NCBI RefSeq assembly: GCF_009362735.1
Contig: NZ_WHNP01000010.1
Location: 1-64,000 of the forward strand
Origin: Paraburkholderia franconis
GTDB lineage: Bacteria > Pseudomonadota > Gammaproteobacteria > Burkholderiales > Burkholderiaceae
Reading direction: 5' to 3'
DNA length: 64,000 nt
Notes under the pieces: model-generated
The model's database searches: none
What the model was told of the DNA's origin: nothing
The model's input: only the letters and a program-made list of their open reading frames with translations
Part shown: piece after piece, positions 18,466 through 27,751 of the stretch
Numbering within the stretch: the first letter of the stretch is position 1
How the letters are laid out: every line of letters starts with the position of its first letter
Translations under genes and position numbers: made by a program

Positions 18466-20772
18466 CTAGTACCCGCCGTTCTGGATCGAGCGCAGCGGGT
18501 TGTCGCTGGGCATGTCTCCAGGCGGCATCACGAGCATCGGCGGCGGCGCTGGCGCAGCGGGCGCGGGCGGAGGCGGCGGTGCCCCCTGCGCGGCGGGCGC
18601 GGCGTAAGCGTTCGATGGCGCGCCGACATTGGCGTTGCCGTTCTCGCTGCCCGCCGGCGCCTCGCCCGCGCCCTGCCCGGCAGGCGGCGGCGCGCCTTCG
18701 TTGGCAGGCGGCGCGGCACCGCCCGCCGAAGGCGGCGGAGGCAAGGTCGAATAGCGCCCGCCGTAGGGCTGCGGTGGCGGCGTCGTACGTGGCTGCACGG
18801 GCGGCTGGCCAAACGCGCTGGCGGACGGCGTCCCCGGCTGGTTCTGCGTGCTGCTGTGCGGCGTGGCGGCCGCGCGTCCCGTCGTGCCCCCACCCACGCT
18901 GCCCGGCTTGCGGATCACGGGGCTCGGCGCGGGCGGCTCCAGTTCCGCGACGACGGGATCGAGCCGCAACTGGTCCGCGTGCACGTTGACGTCGGTGCCC
19001 GACCACACTTCCTGCGTATCCGCATCGGCGGCTGTCTGCGGACGCACGATATGCGGCGTGATCTGCAGCACGATTTCGGTTTTCACGCGATCGCCGTTGT
19101 GATTGGAGAACAACCGCCCGAGCACGGGCAACTGGCCGAGGCCCGGCACCTTGTCGGCCGTCTCGCGGTCCTGATCGGAAATCAGCCCGCCGAGAATCTG
19201 CGTTTCGCCATCGCGCAGGCGCAGGCTCGTCGACGCATTGCGCGTGCCGATCTGATACGCGAGCGTCGTCAGCCCCGCCTGCGAGCTGTCGCTCTGAATG
19301 ACCTTCGTGATGTTGCTCACTTCGAGGTTCAGCTTGATGCCGACATCGCCGTCCCGATAGACCTGCGGCTCGACTTCGAGCTTGATGCCGACGTCGAGGT
19401 ACTGGACCATCTGCGTATAGGACGGCCCGCTCGTGCTCGGCGTGCTCGAACTCGAGATCACGGGCACCTTGTCGCCGATCAGGATGCGCGCCTTTTCCTT
19501 GTTGCGCGCGCGGATGCGCGGACTGGCGAGCAGGTTGGCGTCGGTGTCGCTGAGCTTGAAGTTGGCCGTCGCCGACAGCCCGCTCACATTCAGCGCATTG
19601 ATAGGCAAATGATGCAACTCTCCCCATGTGTTAGCCGTCGCGGGCGTCGCCATCGTGAACGTATTCGGCCATTCGATGCCGAGGTCCGTCATGCGGTCGT
19701 GCGAGACTTCGAGCACCTGCACTTCCATCATCACCTCGGGCTCGGGAATATCCTGCGCGGCGATCATCTCCTCGGCCACGCGGATCGTATCGGGCGTGCC
19801 GCGTATCGTCACGGTGTTCGCGCGTTCGTCGACCACGACTTCCTTCAGCTTGAGCAGACTCTTGAGCAAGCCCTGAATCTGCTTGGCGTCGACGTTCGAC
19901 AACTGGAACGTGCGCACCTTCAGCTCCTGATATTCGAGTTCCTTTGCCGGCGTCGCCGGATAGATGAAAAGCGTATTCGCGTTCAACTGTTTCTTGTCGA
20001 GCTGGCTTTGCATCAGGATCATGTCGACGGTGTCCTGCAGCGTCGCGTTCGTCACGAAGATCGTCGTCTTCAGGTCGGCGCGTACGTCGCGATCGAAAAT
20101 CACATTGAGGCCCGTCGTTTTCGACAGCGCTTCGAACACCATGCGCACGTTGGCATCGCGGAACTGCAGCGTGACGGGCGTACGCATGATCGACGACGCG
20201 GCGATCTTCTCCTCCTTCAGCGCGCGCTGCTGATTGCGTTTGTCCTGAATCTCCTTGAGCATCTGCTGCGCCATCGGATTAGTCGGGTTCTGCGTGAGCA
20301 CGCGATGCACGCGTTGTTCCGCGAGCGCGTACGAGCCGCGCTGCATCATGCGGTCGGCTTCCTGCAACGCGGTGAGATCGCGCCGGTCGCGGTCGACGGC
20401 CGCGCCGATCTTGCGGCCGCGTTCGCTCGTCGGATCGATCTGGTAAGCCTGGCCCAGCTTCTGCGCGGCGAGGTCGTACTGGTAGCTCGCGCGGTACGCT
20501 TCCGCATCGTCGAGCAGCGCATTCACGCGAGCGTCGCGGTCGTGCAGATAATCGATCTGCAATTGCGCGTTGGTGGGATCGTTCTGGCGCGTCGCGGGCG
20601 GCGTCACGCAGCCGCCCAGCGCCAGCACGGCCAGCGCGATGCACGCGGCCTGCCGCTTCATGCGAGGCATGCCTCGCGAACGGCGCGCAGGGGACGCTGG
20701 GTCGGGCGGATAGCGCGTCGGCAAGCCGCTGTCCCCGTTGCGGCTCTCATGGCGGCTGCGTGCGGCTGTCAT
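18466..20772 (-). CDS. gspD: Outer-membrane secretin lipoprotein (GspD/PilQ family)
   Basis: 768 residues from ATG 20772 (ATGA overlap with the PilP-like gene); ATG at residue 38 would give a shorter signal peptide. A lipobox LALGGC lies at ~50-55. Residues ~60-190 look TPR-like (LAAQKLGQAYQIDP, LAEQRVHRVLTQNP). N-domains follow (VTLQFRDANVRMVFEALSKTTGLNVIFDRDV) and the secretin core has VPGLGQLPVLGRLF and TEIVLQITPHIVRP. The last ~150 residues are Pro/Ala/Gly-rich and low-complexity. It forms the outer-membrane gate of the machine. The TPR-like N-terminus plus lipobox resembles self-piloting secretins, and no separate pilotin gene is present. Confidence 0.9.
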   Translation of the reverse strand: MTAARSRHESRNGDSGLPTRYPPDPASPARRSRGMPRMKRQAACIALAVLALGGCVTPPATRQNDPTNAQLQIDYLHDRDARVNALLDDAEAYRASYQYDLAAQKLGQAYQIDPTSERGRKIGAAVDRDRRDLTALQEADRMMQRGSYALAEQRVHRVLTQNPTNPMAQQMLKEIQDKRNQQRALKEEKIAASSIMRTPVTLQFRDANVRMVFEALSKTTGLNVIFDRDVRADLKTTIFVTNATLQDTVDMILMQSQLDKKQLNANTLFIYPATPAKELEYQELKVRTFQLSNVDAKQIQGLLKSLLKLKEVVVDERANTVTIRGTPDTIRVAEEMIAAQDIPEPEVMMEVQVLEVSHDRMTDLGIEWPNTFTMATPATANTWGELHHLPINALNVSGLSATANFKLSDTDANLLASPRIRARNKEKARILIGDKVPVISSSSTPSTSGPSYTQMVQYLDVGIKLEVEPQVYRDGDVGIKLNLEVSNITKVIQSDSSQAGLTTLAYQIGTRNASTSLRLRDGETQILGGLISDQDRETADKVPGLGQLPVLGRLFSNHNGDRVKTEIVLQITPHIVRPQTAADADTQEVWSGTDVNVHADQLRLDPVVAELEPPAPSPVIRKPGSVGGGTTGRAAATPHSSTQNQPGTPSASAFGQPPVQPRTTPPPQPYGGRYSTLPPPPSAGGAAPPANEGAPPPAGQGAGEAPAGSENGNANVGAPSNAYAAPAAQGAPPPPPAPAAPAPPPMLVMPPGDMPSDNPLRSIQNGGY

Positions 20773-21377
20773 TGTTTTCCTTCACCTGGTATGGAGATGA
20801 TCTGCTTCTGATTCAGCGGCAAATAGGTCAGCACGATATCGCCGTCGGAAATCGATTCGACGCGATACTGTCCATCGACGATTTCGCCCTGCGACACGAT
20901 CAGCAACTGGTCGCCGCTGCTCAGGAATACACGCGGCTTGAGCGTCGATCCATCCAGCTTGCCGAGGTACACATAGGGCACGGGCGGTGCGGTCGGCGGC
21001 GGCGGAGGTTCGGGCGGCGCCTGCACCACGGGAGGAGGCGGCGGCAGCCATGACGATGCGGCAAACGGGTTGTTGCGCGATTCGAGCGACATCGGCTTGC
21101 GCAATGCCGCGAGCCTGTCGCCCGGCGTATCCGCTGCATGCGATACGGACGGCGTGGCCGCGCCTGCTCGGTTCGCCGTGTTTCCCGACGCTTTCGTCCG
21201 GCGCTCTTTCGTCGCGGCGCGCGCGGACGAAGACGGCAGCATTGCTCCATGACGCGCGGGATTCACGGCCGCCATCGCCGCCGAACCCTGCGACGCCCGC
21301 CACTCCTTCACCGAGAGCGCGATCGTTGCGATCAGGCACAGGCCGAGCACACCACGGCGAACGAGATTCGGGTTCAT
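20769..21377 (-). CDS. PilP/GspC-like inner-membrane connector protein
   Basis: 202 residues. One N-terminal membrane helix (RGVLGLCLIATIALSV) is followed by a Pro-rich periplasmic linker (PPPPPVVQAPPEPPPPP). A small C-terminal beta domain (YVYLGKLDGSTLKPRVFLSSGDQ ... VESISDGDIVLTYLPL) resembles the homology region of GspC/PilP that contacts the secretin N0 domain. ATGA overlaps on both sides couple it to the PilO-like and secretin genes. No strong sequence identity is claimed; the role is inferred from layout and position. Confidence 0.72.
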   Translation of the reverse strand: MNPNLVRRGVLGLCLIATIALSVKEWRASQGSAAMAAVNPARHGAMLPSSSARAATKERRTKASGNTANRAGAATPSVSHAADTPGDRLAALRKPMSLESRNNPFAASSWLPPPPPVVQAPPEPPPPPTAPPVPYVYLGKLDGSTLKPRVFLSSGDQLLIVSQGEIVDGQYRVESISDGDIVLTYLPLNQKQIISIPGEGKQ

Positions 21378-21955
21378 GGCCGCGCCGCCCCGTAGACGAG
21401 TTCGAACCGGACCCGCGCATCGAGCACGCTGCCGTCGACGGCGGGCCGTTCGACGTGTATCTCGCGCAAGGCCGCGTTCGGCAGGTTGTTCAGCACCGAT
21501 GCAAGAAAACGCCGGATGGCGCCGTACTGATCCTTGACGGGCAGCAGCATCTGATAGCGGACATACCGTCCGCCCGAGTCGGCGACGACGAGATATTCGG
21601 CGGACCCGACGGTCAGGTTGTTCTCGCTGGCACGCGCGAGTATCGCGGCGATGTCGTCCGCGCTATGGGCAAAGCGCGGAAAGAGATCGGGCAAGGTTTC
21701 CAGCATCGCTGCATCGGTGGATGCGCGCGCATCGCCGGCAACGTCCGGTTTCTTCGCGGCTCGCGCGGGGCTCACTTCGTTCGACAGATCGCGCGTCCCG
21801 GCTTGCATGCGCATCGCGCCATTCGCCACGACGGCCGCCGCGCACAGCAACACGACGCCCGCCAGTCCCGGCACACCGAAGCGGCGCACCAGCTCGAAGC
21901 GCAACGTAAGAAGGCGCTCGCGCACGGAATCGGCGTTCATGAGCGGCTCGTTCAT
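21374..21955 (-). CDS. PilO/GspM-like assembly protein
   Basis: 193 residues from ATG 21955, which overlaps the previous stop codon (ATGA). The cytoplasmic start is basic, one membrane helix lies at ~25-45 (VPGLAGVVLLCAAAVVANG), and the C-terminal periplasmic ferredoxin-like region (LTVGSAEYLVVADSGGRYVRYQMLLPVKDQYGAIRRFLASVL) is typical of PilO/GspM. It would form the inner-membrane platform with the PilN-like protein. A much longer frame running to 22603 is an artefact of GC-rich overlapping frames. Confidence 0.75.
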   Translation of the reverse strand: MNEPLMNADSVRERLLTLRFELVRRFGVPGLAGVVLLCAAAVVANGAMRMQAGTRDLSNEVSPARAAKKPDVAGDARASTDAAMLETLPDLFPRFAHSADDIAAILARASENNLTVGSAEYLVVADSGGRYVRYQMLLPVKDQYGAIRRFLASVLNNLPNAALREIHVERPAVDGSVLDARVRFELVYGAARP

Positions 21956-22482
21956 GAACGACTCCATACGGCGGTGATCTGAAACCGGACAGGCGTGCCC
22001 GGAACGTTGGCTTCGATCTCGTGATCGTTGAGCACGGCCTCGCGCAGCAGCTTGCTCGATTGCAGGTAGCGCAGGTACGCGATCATCGCGTCGAAGTTTT
22101 TCGCTTCCGCCGTGATGCGTATCTGGCTCTGCACGGGATTGTGGTCGATGCCGATCAACGCGACGTCGTGGTCCGGATAGTCTTCGAGGATCGACAGCAG
22201 GTCCTGCCACGGCACGGTCAGCTCGCGCAACACGGCGAGACTCTGCTTTTCCGCATGCATCGCAGCGGGCGTGGGCTGCGCCCTGACGGGATGCGTCTTC
22301 GCGAACAGCCGGTGCCGCGTTTCTTCGAGCCGCTCCTGGACGCGATCGTTGTCGTCGTAGGCCCGCCACAGCAGCACGCCGCTCGCGAGCAGCAGCGCGA
22401 CGGCAACGCCCAGCACGACGAGTCCCGCCAGCGCGAGGCGCGGCCGGTTGCGAGCGAAGTCGATGTGAAGCGGCTCGATCAT
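21952..22482 (-). CDS. PilN/GspL-C-like assembly protein
   Basis: 176 residues from ATG 22482, in ATGA overlap with the preceding gene. A short cytoplasmic start (MIEPLHIDFARN), one membrane helix (LALAGLVVLGVAVALLLASGVLLW), a coiled-coil (DDNDRVQERLEETRHRL) and a periplasmic alpha/beta domain (LAVLRELTVPWQDLLSILEDYP) match the PilN plan. It pairs with the PilO-like protein downstream. Confidence 0.75.
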   Translation of the reverse strand: MIEPLHIDFARNRPRLALAGLVVLGVAVALLLASGVLLWRAYDDNDRVQERLEETRHRLFAKTHPVRAQPTPAAMHAEKQSLAVLRELTVPWQDLLSILEDYPDHDVALIGIDHNPVQSQIRITAEAKNFDAMIAYLRYLQSSKLLREAVLNDHEIEANVPGTPVRFQITAVWSRS

Positions 22483-23444
22483 TGCGCGTACTCCAGCAGA
22501 CGGCATGCAAAGCTTGGGCCTGTCCTGTCGCTTGCTTCGTTGCCTGCGCCCGTCTCGTTGCCTGTGCACGTCTCATTACCTGTATCCGCAGCGGATGGCG
22601 CAAGCACGGTCACGCTCGCAAAGCCTGCTTGCAGCGGCGCGTGATCGACGTCGAAGCCGTACAAGCCGAGCGCGCAGTCCTGGCGTTTTGCCTTCGAACC
22701 TTCCGCGCAGCGCTCGAACGCCTGCTCCGCGAGCGAGGCGATGCGCGCGGGATCGTCTGCGTCGCCGTCGAAGAGGCGCTGCGCATCGTAGCCTACCCAG
22801 TGGCCCGCTTCGATCAGCACGGCCTGCATCAACGCATCGGCTGCGAAGACGAGCATCGCGTTCGCCCGAGGCATGCGGTTCAGCGTGCGATTGAGCATTT
22901 CCGGCAGGCACAGTTTCAGCGCCTCGACATCGACGCCCACGCCCCTACCCGTCTCGCGTATTCCACCGACCAGCGTGCGCGGCAACGCGCTCGCGAACAC
23001 CGCGCGACCGCCGCGCTGCGCACAGGCGCGCACGACGATCGCATCGGCATCGACGCCATACGTATCGACGAAATGCGCACGTGCGATCTCGTCGATCTCG
23101 CGCGTGCGCAGCGTGCGGAAGTCGCCACGCAATATCGCGTGATTGCCCCAGAAGTCGTCGAGCACGATGTACGCGCCACGGTTTCGCGAAGGCGCCTGCT
23201 TTGCGGGCGGTGCGCCGTCATCGGATATCGGTGCGAGTGCAGCGCGCAACGCGTCGAATACGCCCGTCTCCGTGAAGCGCTGCGCGTCGGGCATCAGCAC
23301 GCTGCGCGATGGGCTCGCCGGCGCTGTCTTGCGAAAATGCGTCCAGCGCAACGAACGTGACGCGCGCGGACCCACGGCAATCTCGCGCGTGCCGATGCCG
23401 ACGTTGACGCTGCCGCTCGGCGAATCATTCGACCATGGTGACAC
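22479..23444 (-). CDS. Cytoplasmic PilM/GspL-N-like protein, divergent
   Basis: 321 residues from a GTG start at 23444 with GAGGAGAT nine bases upstream; it overlaps the gspE 3' end by 20 bp. No membrane helix is visible. Alternating beta/alpha segments (RGAYIVLDDFWGNHAILRGDF, DADAIVVRACAQRGGRAVFASALP, ANAMLVFAADALMQAVLIEAG) and its position before pilN/O/P-like genes suggest an actin-like platform protein like PilM or the GspL cytoplasmic half. No diagnostic PilM motif was recognised, so the assignment is mostly contextual. The C-terminus contains a short repeated GNET element. Confidence 0.6.
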   Translation of the reverse strand: MSPWSNDSPSGSVNVGIGTREIAVGPRASRSLRWTHFRKTAPASPSRSVLMPDAQRFTETGVFDALRAALAPISDDGAPPAKQAPSRNRGAYIVLDDFWGNHAILRGDFRTLRTREIDEIARAHFVDTYGVDADAIVVRACAQRGGRAVFASALPRTLVGGIRETGRGVGVDVEALKLCLPEMLNRTLNRMPRANAMLVFAADALMQAVLIEAGHWVGYDAQRLFDGDADDPARIASLAEQAFERCAEGSKAKRQDCALGLYGFDVDHAPLQAGFASVTVLAPSAADTGNETCTGNETGAGNEASDRTGPSFACRLLEYAQ

Positions 23445-25161
23445 GGTTGATCTCCTCGAGCGTCGTCTCGCCTTTCTGCACGAGCTTCACGGCCGCCCCG
23501 CGCAGCGTCTGCATGCCCTGACGGAATGCGGCTGCCTTGATCTGCGTGAGCGGCGCGCGCTCCGAAAGCAACTGGCGAAGTTCATCGTCCATGCGCAGCG
23601 CCTCGGCGACGGCACGGCGCCCGCGATAACCGCTGCCACGGCACGCCGCGCATCCCGTGCCGCGCCGGAACAGATAGCCGCCCGCCGAATCGGGATCGAT
23701 GCCCGAGCGCGCGAGCGTGTCGGCATCGACGGCATCCTCGGTCACGCAATCGGGGCAGCACTGCCGCAACAGCCGCTGGGCGATCACACCGTTGAGCGCC
23801 GACACGAAGCTGTACGGATCGACGTCCATGTTCGTGAAGCGGCCGATCACGTCGAACACGTTGTTCGCGTGCACGGTCGTGAAGACCTGGTGGCCCGTCA
23901 ACGCTGCCTGCACCGCGATCTGCGCCGTCTCCGGATCTCGGATTTCCCCGACCATGATCTTGTCGGGGTCGTGACGCAGAATCGAGCGAAGGCCGCGCGC
24001 AAAGGTCAATCCTTTTGCCTCGTTGACGGGAATCTGCAGGATGTCACCCAACTGGTATTCGACGGGGTCCTCGATGGTCACGATTTTTTCGAGGCCGTCG
24101 TTGATCTCCGTGAGGATCGCGTAGAGCGTCGTGGTCTTGCCGCTGCCCGTCGGCCCTGTCACGAGCAACATGCCGTAAGGCATCGCGGCGACGGTGCGCA
24201 TGAAGCGCGTGTCGTCCTGCTGAAACCCCAGCGCTTCGAGCGTGAGCCCACCCGATGCCTGCGAAAGCTGATAGCGGTCCAGAATGCGCAGCACCGCGTC
24301 CTCGCCGAACTGGTTCGGCATGATCGACACGCGGAAGTCGATTTCGCGGCCCGCGTAGACGGCCTTGAAGCGCCCGTCCTGCGGCACGCGCCGTTCGGCG
24401 ATATCGAGTTCGGAGATGACTTTCACGCGCGACAGCACCTGATCGGCGACATCTCTCCCTTCGACGCGCCCGACCACCGTCAGCACGCCATCGACGCGGC
24501 ATTTGATCATCAGCCCGTTGGCGCGGCATTCGAGGTGAATGTCGCTCGCCATCATCTTCAGCGCGTCGTAGATCGTCGAGTTGAGCAGGCGCACGACGGC
24601 GCTGTCGTCGCTGCTGATGCCCTGCAGCGTCAACGCGAGCGACGCGGGGTCGGCGGCGTGCTGGCTCGTCTGGTCGAGCGCGAGCGAGTCCATCGCGCGC
24701 ACGTCTTTCTCGCGCACCGCGAGCCATGCGGTGATATCGCCGACGCTCGCGAGCGCCCATCGATAAGGCACCGTGGGCCGCGCGCGCATGCGCTGCTCGA
24801 CGCTGCCGCGCGTGCGCCGGTCGAGCGGATCGGCGATCACGAACAGCAGACCCTGTCGCGTTTCGGAATCGCCTGCTTCGGAATCGCGAAAGCAGATGCA
24901 CAGACGCGTCGTCGCCTCGACGAACGGCATGACGTCGAAGTCCGGCTGCATGCCGTTCAGCCTTTGCATCGTGACGGGCTGCATGTGACATTGCGCTGCG
25001 AGTCGCGCGAGCACTTCGTCCGGGCTCGCCGATGTTTGCGACAGCAGGTCTTCGAGCGCGCGCAGGCCCGAGCCATGCCGTTCGGCGAGCACGCGCAGCG
25101 CATCGCGCAGATCGACGCTGCCTGTGCCGTCGATGCCGTTCGCGATGCTCGCCGTATCCAT
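23425..25161 (-). CDS. gspE: Secretion/assembly ATPase GspE (PilB family)
   Basis: 578 residues. Walker A GPTGSGKTTTLY is at ~336, followed by the Asp box (IVTIEDPVEYQL), Walker B (IMVGEIRDPETAQIA) and His box (TGHQVFTTVHANN). The zinc motif is a CxxC pair (CCPDC ... GCAACRGSGYRGR). The N-terminal ~150 residues are divergent from standard GspE. It powers pseudopilus extension from the cytoplasm with GspF. It lies 14 bp behind gspF in the same operon. Confidence 0.95.
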   Translation of the reverse strand: MDTASIANGIDGTGSVDLRDALRVLAERHGSGLRALEDLLSQTSASPDEVLARLAAQCHMQPVTMQRLNGMQPDFDVMPFVEATTRLCICFRDSEAGDSETRQGLLFVIADPLDRRTRGSVEQRMRARPTVPYRWALASVGDITAWLAVREKDVRAMDSLALDQTSQHAADPASLALTLQGISSDDSAVVRLLNSTIYDALKMMASDIHLECRANGLMIKCRVDGVLTVVGRVEGRDVADQVLSRVKVISELDIAERRVPQDGRFKAVYAGREIDFRVSIMPNQFGEDAVLRILDRYQLSQASGGLTLEALGFQQDDTRFMRTVAAMPYGMLLVTGPTGSGKTTTLYAILTEINDGLEKIVTIEDPVEYQLGDILQIPVNEAKGLTFARGLRSILRHDPDKIMVGEIRDPETAQIAVQAALTGHQVFTTVHANNVFDVIGRFTNMDVDPYSFVSALNGVIAQRLLRQCCPDCVTEDAVDADTLARSGIDPDSAGGYLFRRGTGCAACRGSGYRGRRAVAEALRMDDELRQLLSERAPLTQIKAAAFRQGMQTLRGAAVKLVQKGETTLEEINRVTMVE

Positions 25162-25175
25162 GACGCCCTCGCCTG

Positions 25176-26378
25176 CTATTGAACGCTCGACGCGATTTCG
25201 AAGATTGGCATGTACATCAGCACGACGATGCCGCCGATCACGACGCCGATGAAGATCATCATCGCGGGCTCGATCAGCCGCGAGATCAGATCGATTGCAC
25301 GCGCAACCTGTGCTTCCTGAAACGCGGCGATCCGGTCGAGCACGGGACCGAGGCCGCCCGTCTTCTCCGCGACGGTCAAGAGCCGATACGTGATCGCGTC
25401 GGCCAGCGACGCTTGCTGGAACGCGTCGGAAATCTTCGCGCCGTTGCGCACCTGGTCGAGCGCGTGGCCGAGCGCCGCCTGATCGGAACGGCCAACGAGT
25501 CCCCTTGCCAGATCGAAAGCGCGCACGGCGGGAATGCCGCCGTCGACGAGCATCGCCGTCGTGCGAAAGAACTGCGACTGGCGAAACACGCGGAAGTACT
25601 GGCCGATGCCTGGCAACGCGAGCATGCGATCGGCGATCCAGTCTCGCGTGGACGGACGGCGCAGAATGATGGCGCTCGTGATCGTCAGTGCGGCGAACGC
25701 GATCGCAAGCGTCTTGTCATGCGCGTGAACCATGCTGCCCCACGCGATCAGCAACTGCGAAAGAAACGGTAGCTCGCGGCCGCTATGTTCGAGCAGCGTC
25801 GCGAAACGCGGGACGACGAAGCCCAGCAGAAAGAGCACGACGACGGCGCCCACCACCAGCAGCACCGTCGGATAGATCGCCGCCGATACCACACGCGAGC
25901 GCAGTTCGTGCAGCATCGCGCTGTTGCGCGAATAACGCGTGAGACTGTCCGCGAGACCGCCCGTCTGCTCGCTCGCCTTCACGCACGCGACGAGCACGGC
26001 GGGGAACACGTCGCTCGCCTGTTCGAGCGCCGCCGACAACGACTGCCCTTCTTCGAGACGCCGCAGCAATCCGCGATAGACGCCCGCTGAACTTTCGCGC
26101 CGCTCGTTGCTCGCGAGGGTGCGCAACGCATCGACGACACCGACGCCCGCCGACAGCAGCGCCGCGAGTTCGCGCGCGAAGAGTTCGACGTTGAACTTGC
26201 CGCGCACGAGCGCCGGCGCGCGCACGCGCAATTGCGCGCCGCTGCGTTCGCCGCGTACCGACACGACTCTCAATCCTCGTGCGCGCGCGAGCGCCGCCGC
26301 AGCCGCCGTCGAATCGCTTTCGACGCGCACTGTCTGCACCGCACCGCTCGTATCGAAGACCCGCAGCACGTACTTCAC
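25176..26378 (-). CDS. gspF: Inner-membrane platform protein GspF (PilC family)
   Basis: 400 residues from a GTG at 26378 preceded by AGGAGAAGGGAC, which is far better than the upstream TTG at 26417. The start VKYVLRVFDTSG matches family N-termini. Two T2SSF domains are visible: FARELAALLSAGVGVVDALRTLA ... SEQTGGLADSL and FFRTTAMLVDGGIPAVRAFDLA ... AEKTGGLGPVLDRIA, each followed by membrane helices. It anchors the ATPase and pseudopilus. It lies 46 bp behind gspG. Confidence 0.94.
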   Translation of the reverse strand: MKYVLRVFDTSGAVQTVRVESDSTAAAAALARARGLRVVSVRGERSGAQLRVRAPALVRGKFNVELFARELAALLSAGVGVVDALRTLASNERRESSAGVYRGLLRRLEEGQSLSAALEQASDVFPAVLVACVKASEQTGGLADSLTRYSRNSAMLHELRSRVVSAAIYPTVLLVVGAVVVLFLLGFVVPRFATLLEHSGRELPFLSQLLIAWGSMVHAHDKTLAIAFAALTITSAIILRRPSTRDWIADRMLALPGIGQYFRVFRQSQFFRTTAMLVDGGIPAVRAFDLARGLVGRSDQAALGHALDQVRNGAKISDAFQQASLADAITYRLLTVAEKTGGLGPVLDRIAAFQEAQVARAIDLISRLIEPAMMIFIGVVIGGIVVLMYMPIFEIASSVQ

Positions 26379-26424
26379 GTCCCTTCTCCTCGCATCGCCC
26401 TGCTCAGGCGTGCTCAAGCGCCTT

Positions 26425-26901
26425 TCACCAGGACATCACGTCCGAGTTCTCACCCGAACCGCCCGGCTGGCCGTCCTTGCCATACGAATACAGGTCGTAG
26501 TCGCCGTGTTCGCCGGGCGCGCGGTACTGATAAGGACGGTCCCACGGGTCGGGCGGCACGGCCTTCTGCAGATAGGGGCCGCTCCAGTGCGGCGCGTCCT
26601 GCGGCTTCGCCATCAGCGCCTGCAAGCCTTCTTCCGTGGTCGGATAGGCGCCGACATCGAGCCGGTATTGATCGAGCGCCTTGCCGAGCGATTCGATCTG
26701 GGCGCGCGCGATCTTCGTATTCGACTTGCCGACCTGCTCGAAGTAACGCGGAGCGACGAGGCCCGCCAGAAGGCCGATGATGACCATGACCACGAGGAGT
26801 TCGAGCAGCGTGAAGCCGCCCTCGCGTGCGGCCTGTGCGGCCCGTCGTGCACGCGCAGCGTCAGGCTTGCCGCATGGGGACATGAACCGGATGTCGCTCA
26901 C
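26425..26901 (-). CDS. gspG: Major pseudopilin GspG of the compact secretion cluster
   Basis: 158 residues from a GTG at 26901 with GGGAGG nine bases upstream; ATG 26883 is an alternative. The long leader ends EGG|FTLLELLVVMVIIGLLAGLVAP with Glu5. IARAQIESLGKALDQYRLDVGAYPTTEEGLQALM, VPPDPWDRPYQYRAPGEHGDYDLYSYGKDGQPGG and the terminal DVMSW are textbook GspG, including the calcium loop. It is the first gene of a leftward operon (G-F-E-M-N-O-P-D-three pseudopilins). Sequence differs clearly from the window-edge gspG, so the genome has at least two pseudopilus systems besides the Tad pilus. Confidence 0.94.
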   Translation of the reverse strand: MSDIRFMSPCGKPDAARARRAAQAAREGGFTLLELLVVMVIIGLLAGLVAPRYFEQVGKSNTKIARAQIESLGKALDQYRLDVGAYPTTEEGLQALMAKPQDAPHWSGPYLQKAVPPDPWDRPYQYRAPGEHGDYDLYSYGKDGQPGGSGENSDVMSW

Positions 26902-27036
26902 GTTGTTGTCCTCCCTATGACTGCCGCGCTTCACGCGGCCAGGACGCCTGAGTGCATTCTTGTTCACGTCCGCATGCGCGCTAAGTAGGGAGACTCGTGC
27001 AAACGGATGGGTAAAGACCCTCCAGTTCCTCGCAGC

Positions 27037-27729
27037 TCAAATGAAGTAGTTCAACCCATTGCCCGTTTCTTCGGGCAGCGCGAGCACGCCGAGTTCGAAC
27101 GCCACGCGCACGAGTCCCGTCGCATTCGATACGCCGAGCTTGCGCATCAGACTCGCGCGATGTTTCTCGATTGTTTTCGGGCTCAGGCGCAGCTGCTCGC
27201 CCACTTCGCGATTGGTGCAGCCCTCCGCGACGAGGCGCAGCACGGTGCGCTCGCGGCAGGTGAGCGCGCTCCAGGTCTGCGCGTGCTGCGCGTTCGACGC
27301 GAGGCCGCGCGGCTCGCCGTGCCGCGCGCCGTATTCGTCGAGCGTCGCGTTGGGCAGGCCGAGCATGACGACGCGCATCGCTTCGACGAGTTCATCGAAC
27401 GATGTGTCCTTGAGCACGTAACCGTCGACACCCGCTGCCAGCGCTTCGCGCATGTGCATGTCGCTCGCATGGATGGTCAGCGCGATGATCCGTATCTGCG
27501 GCGCCTGTCGCTTGATGTCCGCGATCGCTTCGACGCCGCTCCTGCCGGGCATCGACAGATCCATCAGAATCAGATCGGGGAGCAGCGACATGGCGAGACT
27601 GCACGCCTCGACGCCGTCCCTCGCCTCGCCGGCGACGCTGTATTGCGGCAGCGCGCGGACCATCGAGCACAGTCCGCCGCGCAACAGCGGCTGGTCTTCG
27701 GCAATCAGCACACGGTGGATCTTCTCCAC
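27037..27729 (-). CDS. NarL/FixJ-type response regulator
   Basis: 230 residues from a GTG at 27729 with GGAGGTGG upstream. The receiver domain has IAEDQPLLRGGL, phospho-acceptor Asp in LILMDLSMPGRSG and the Lys of GYVLKDTSFDEL. The LuxR-type helix-turn-helix (LTCRERTVLRLVAEGCTNREVGEQLRLSPKTIEKHRASLMRKL) is at ~160-205. It lies 22 bp behind the SCO1 gene on the same strand and upstream of the secretion cluster. It is closely related to the second regulator at 30239. The likely kinase partner is at 29036. Confidence 0.92.
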   Translation of the reverse strand: MEKIHRVLIAEDQPLLRGGLCSMVRALPQYSVAGEARDGVEACSLAMSLLPDLILMDLSMPGRSGVEAIADIKRQAPQIRIIALTIHASDMHMREALAAGVDGYVLKDTSFDELVEAMRVVMLGLPNATLDEYGARHGEPRGLASNAQHAQTWSALTCRERTVLRLVAEGCTNREVGEQLRLSPKTIEKHRASLMRKLGVSNATGLVRVAFELGVLALPEETGNGLNYFI

Positions 27730-27751
27730 TTTGCCACCTCCACGCGTGAGT

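Noticed and set aside
17803..20811. 1002-codon open frame on the plus strand
   Set aside because: Antisense to the pseudopilin and secretin genes, Arg-rich and repetitive; not protein-like.
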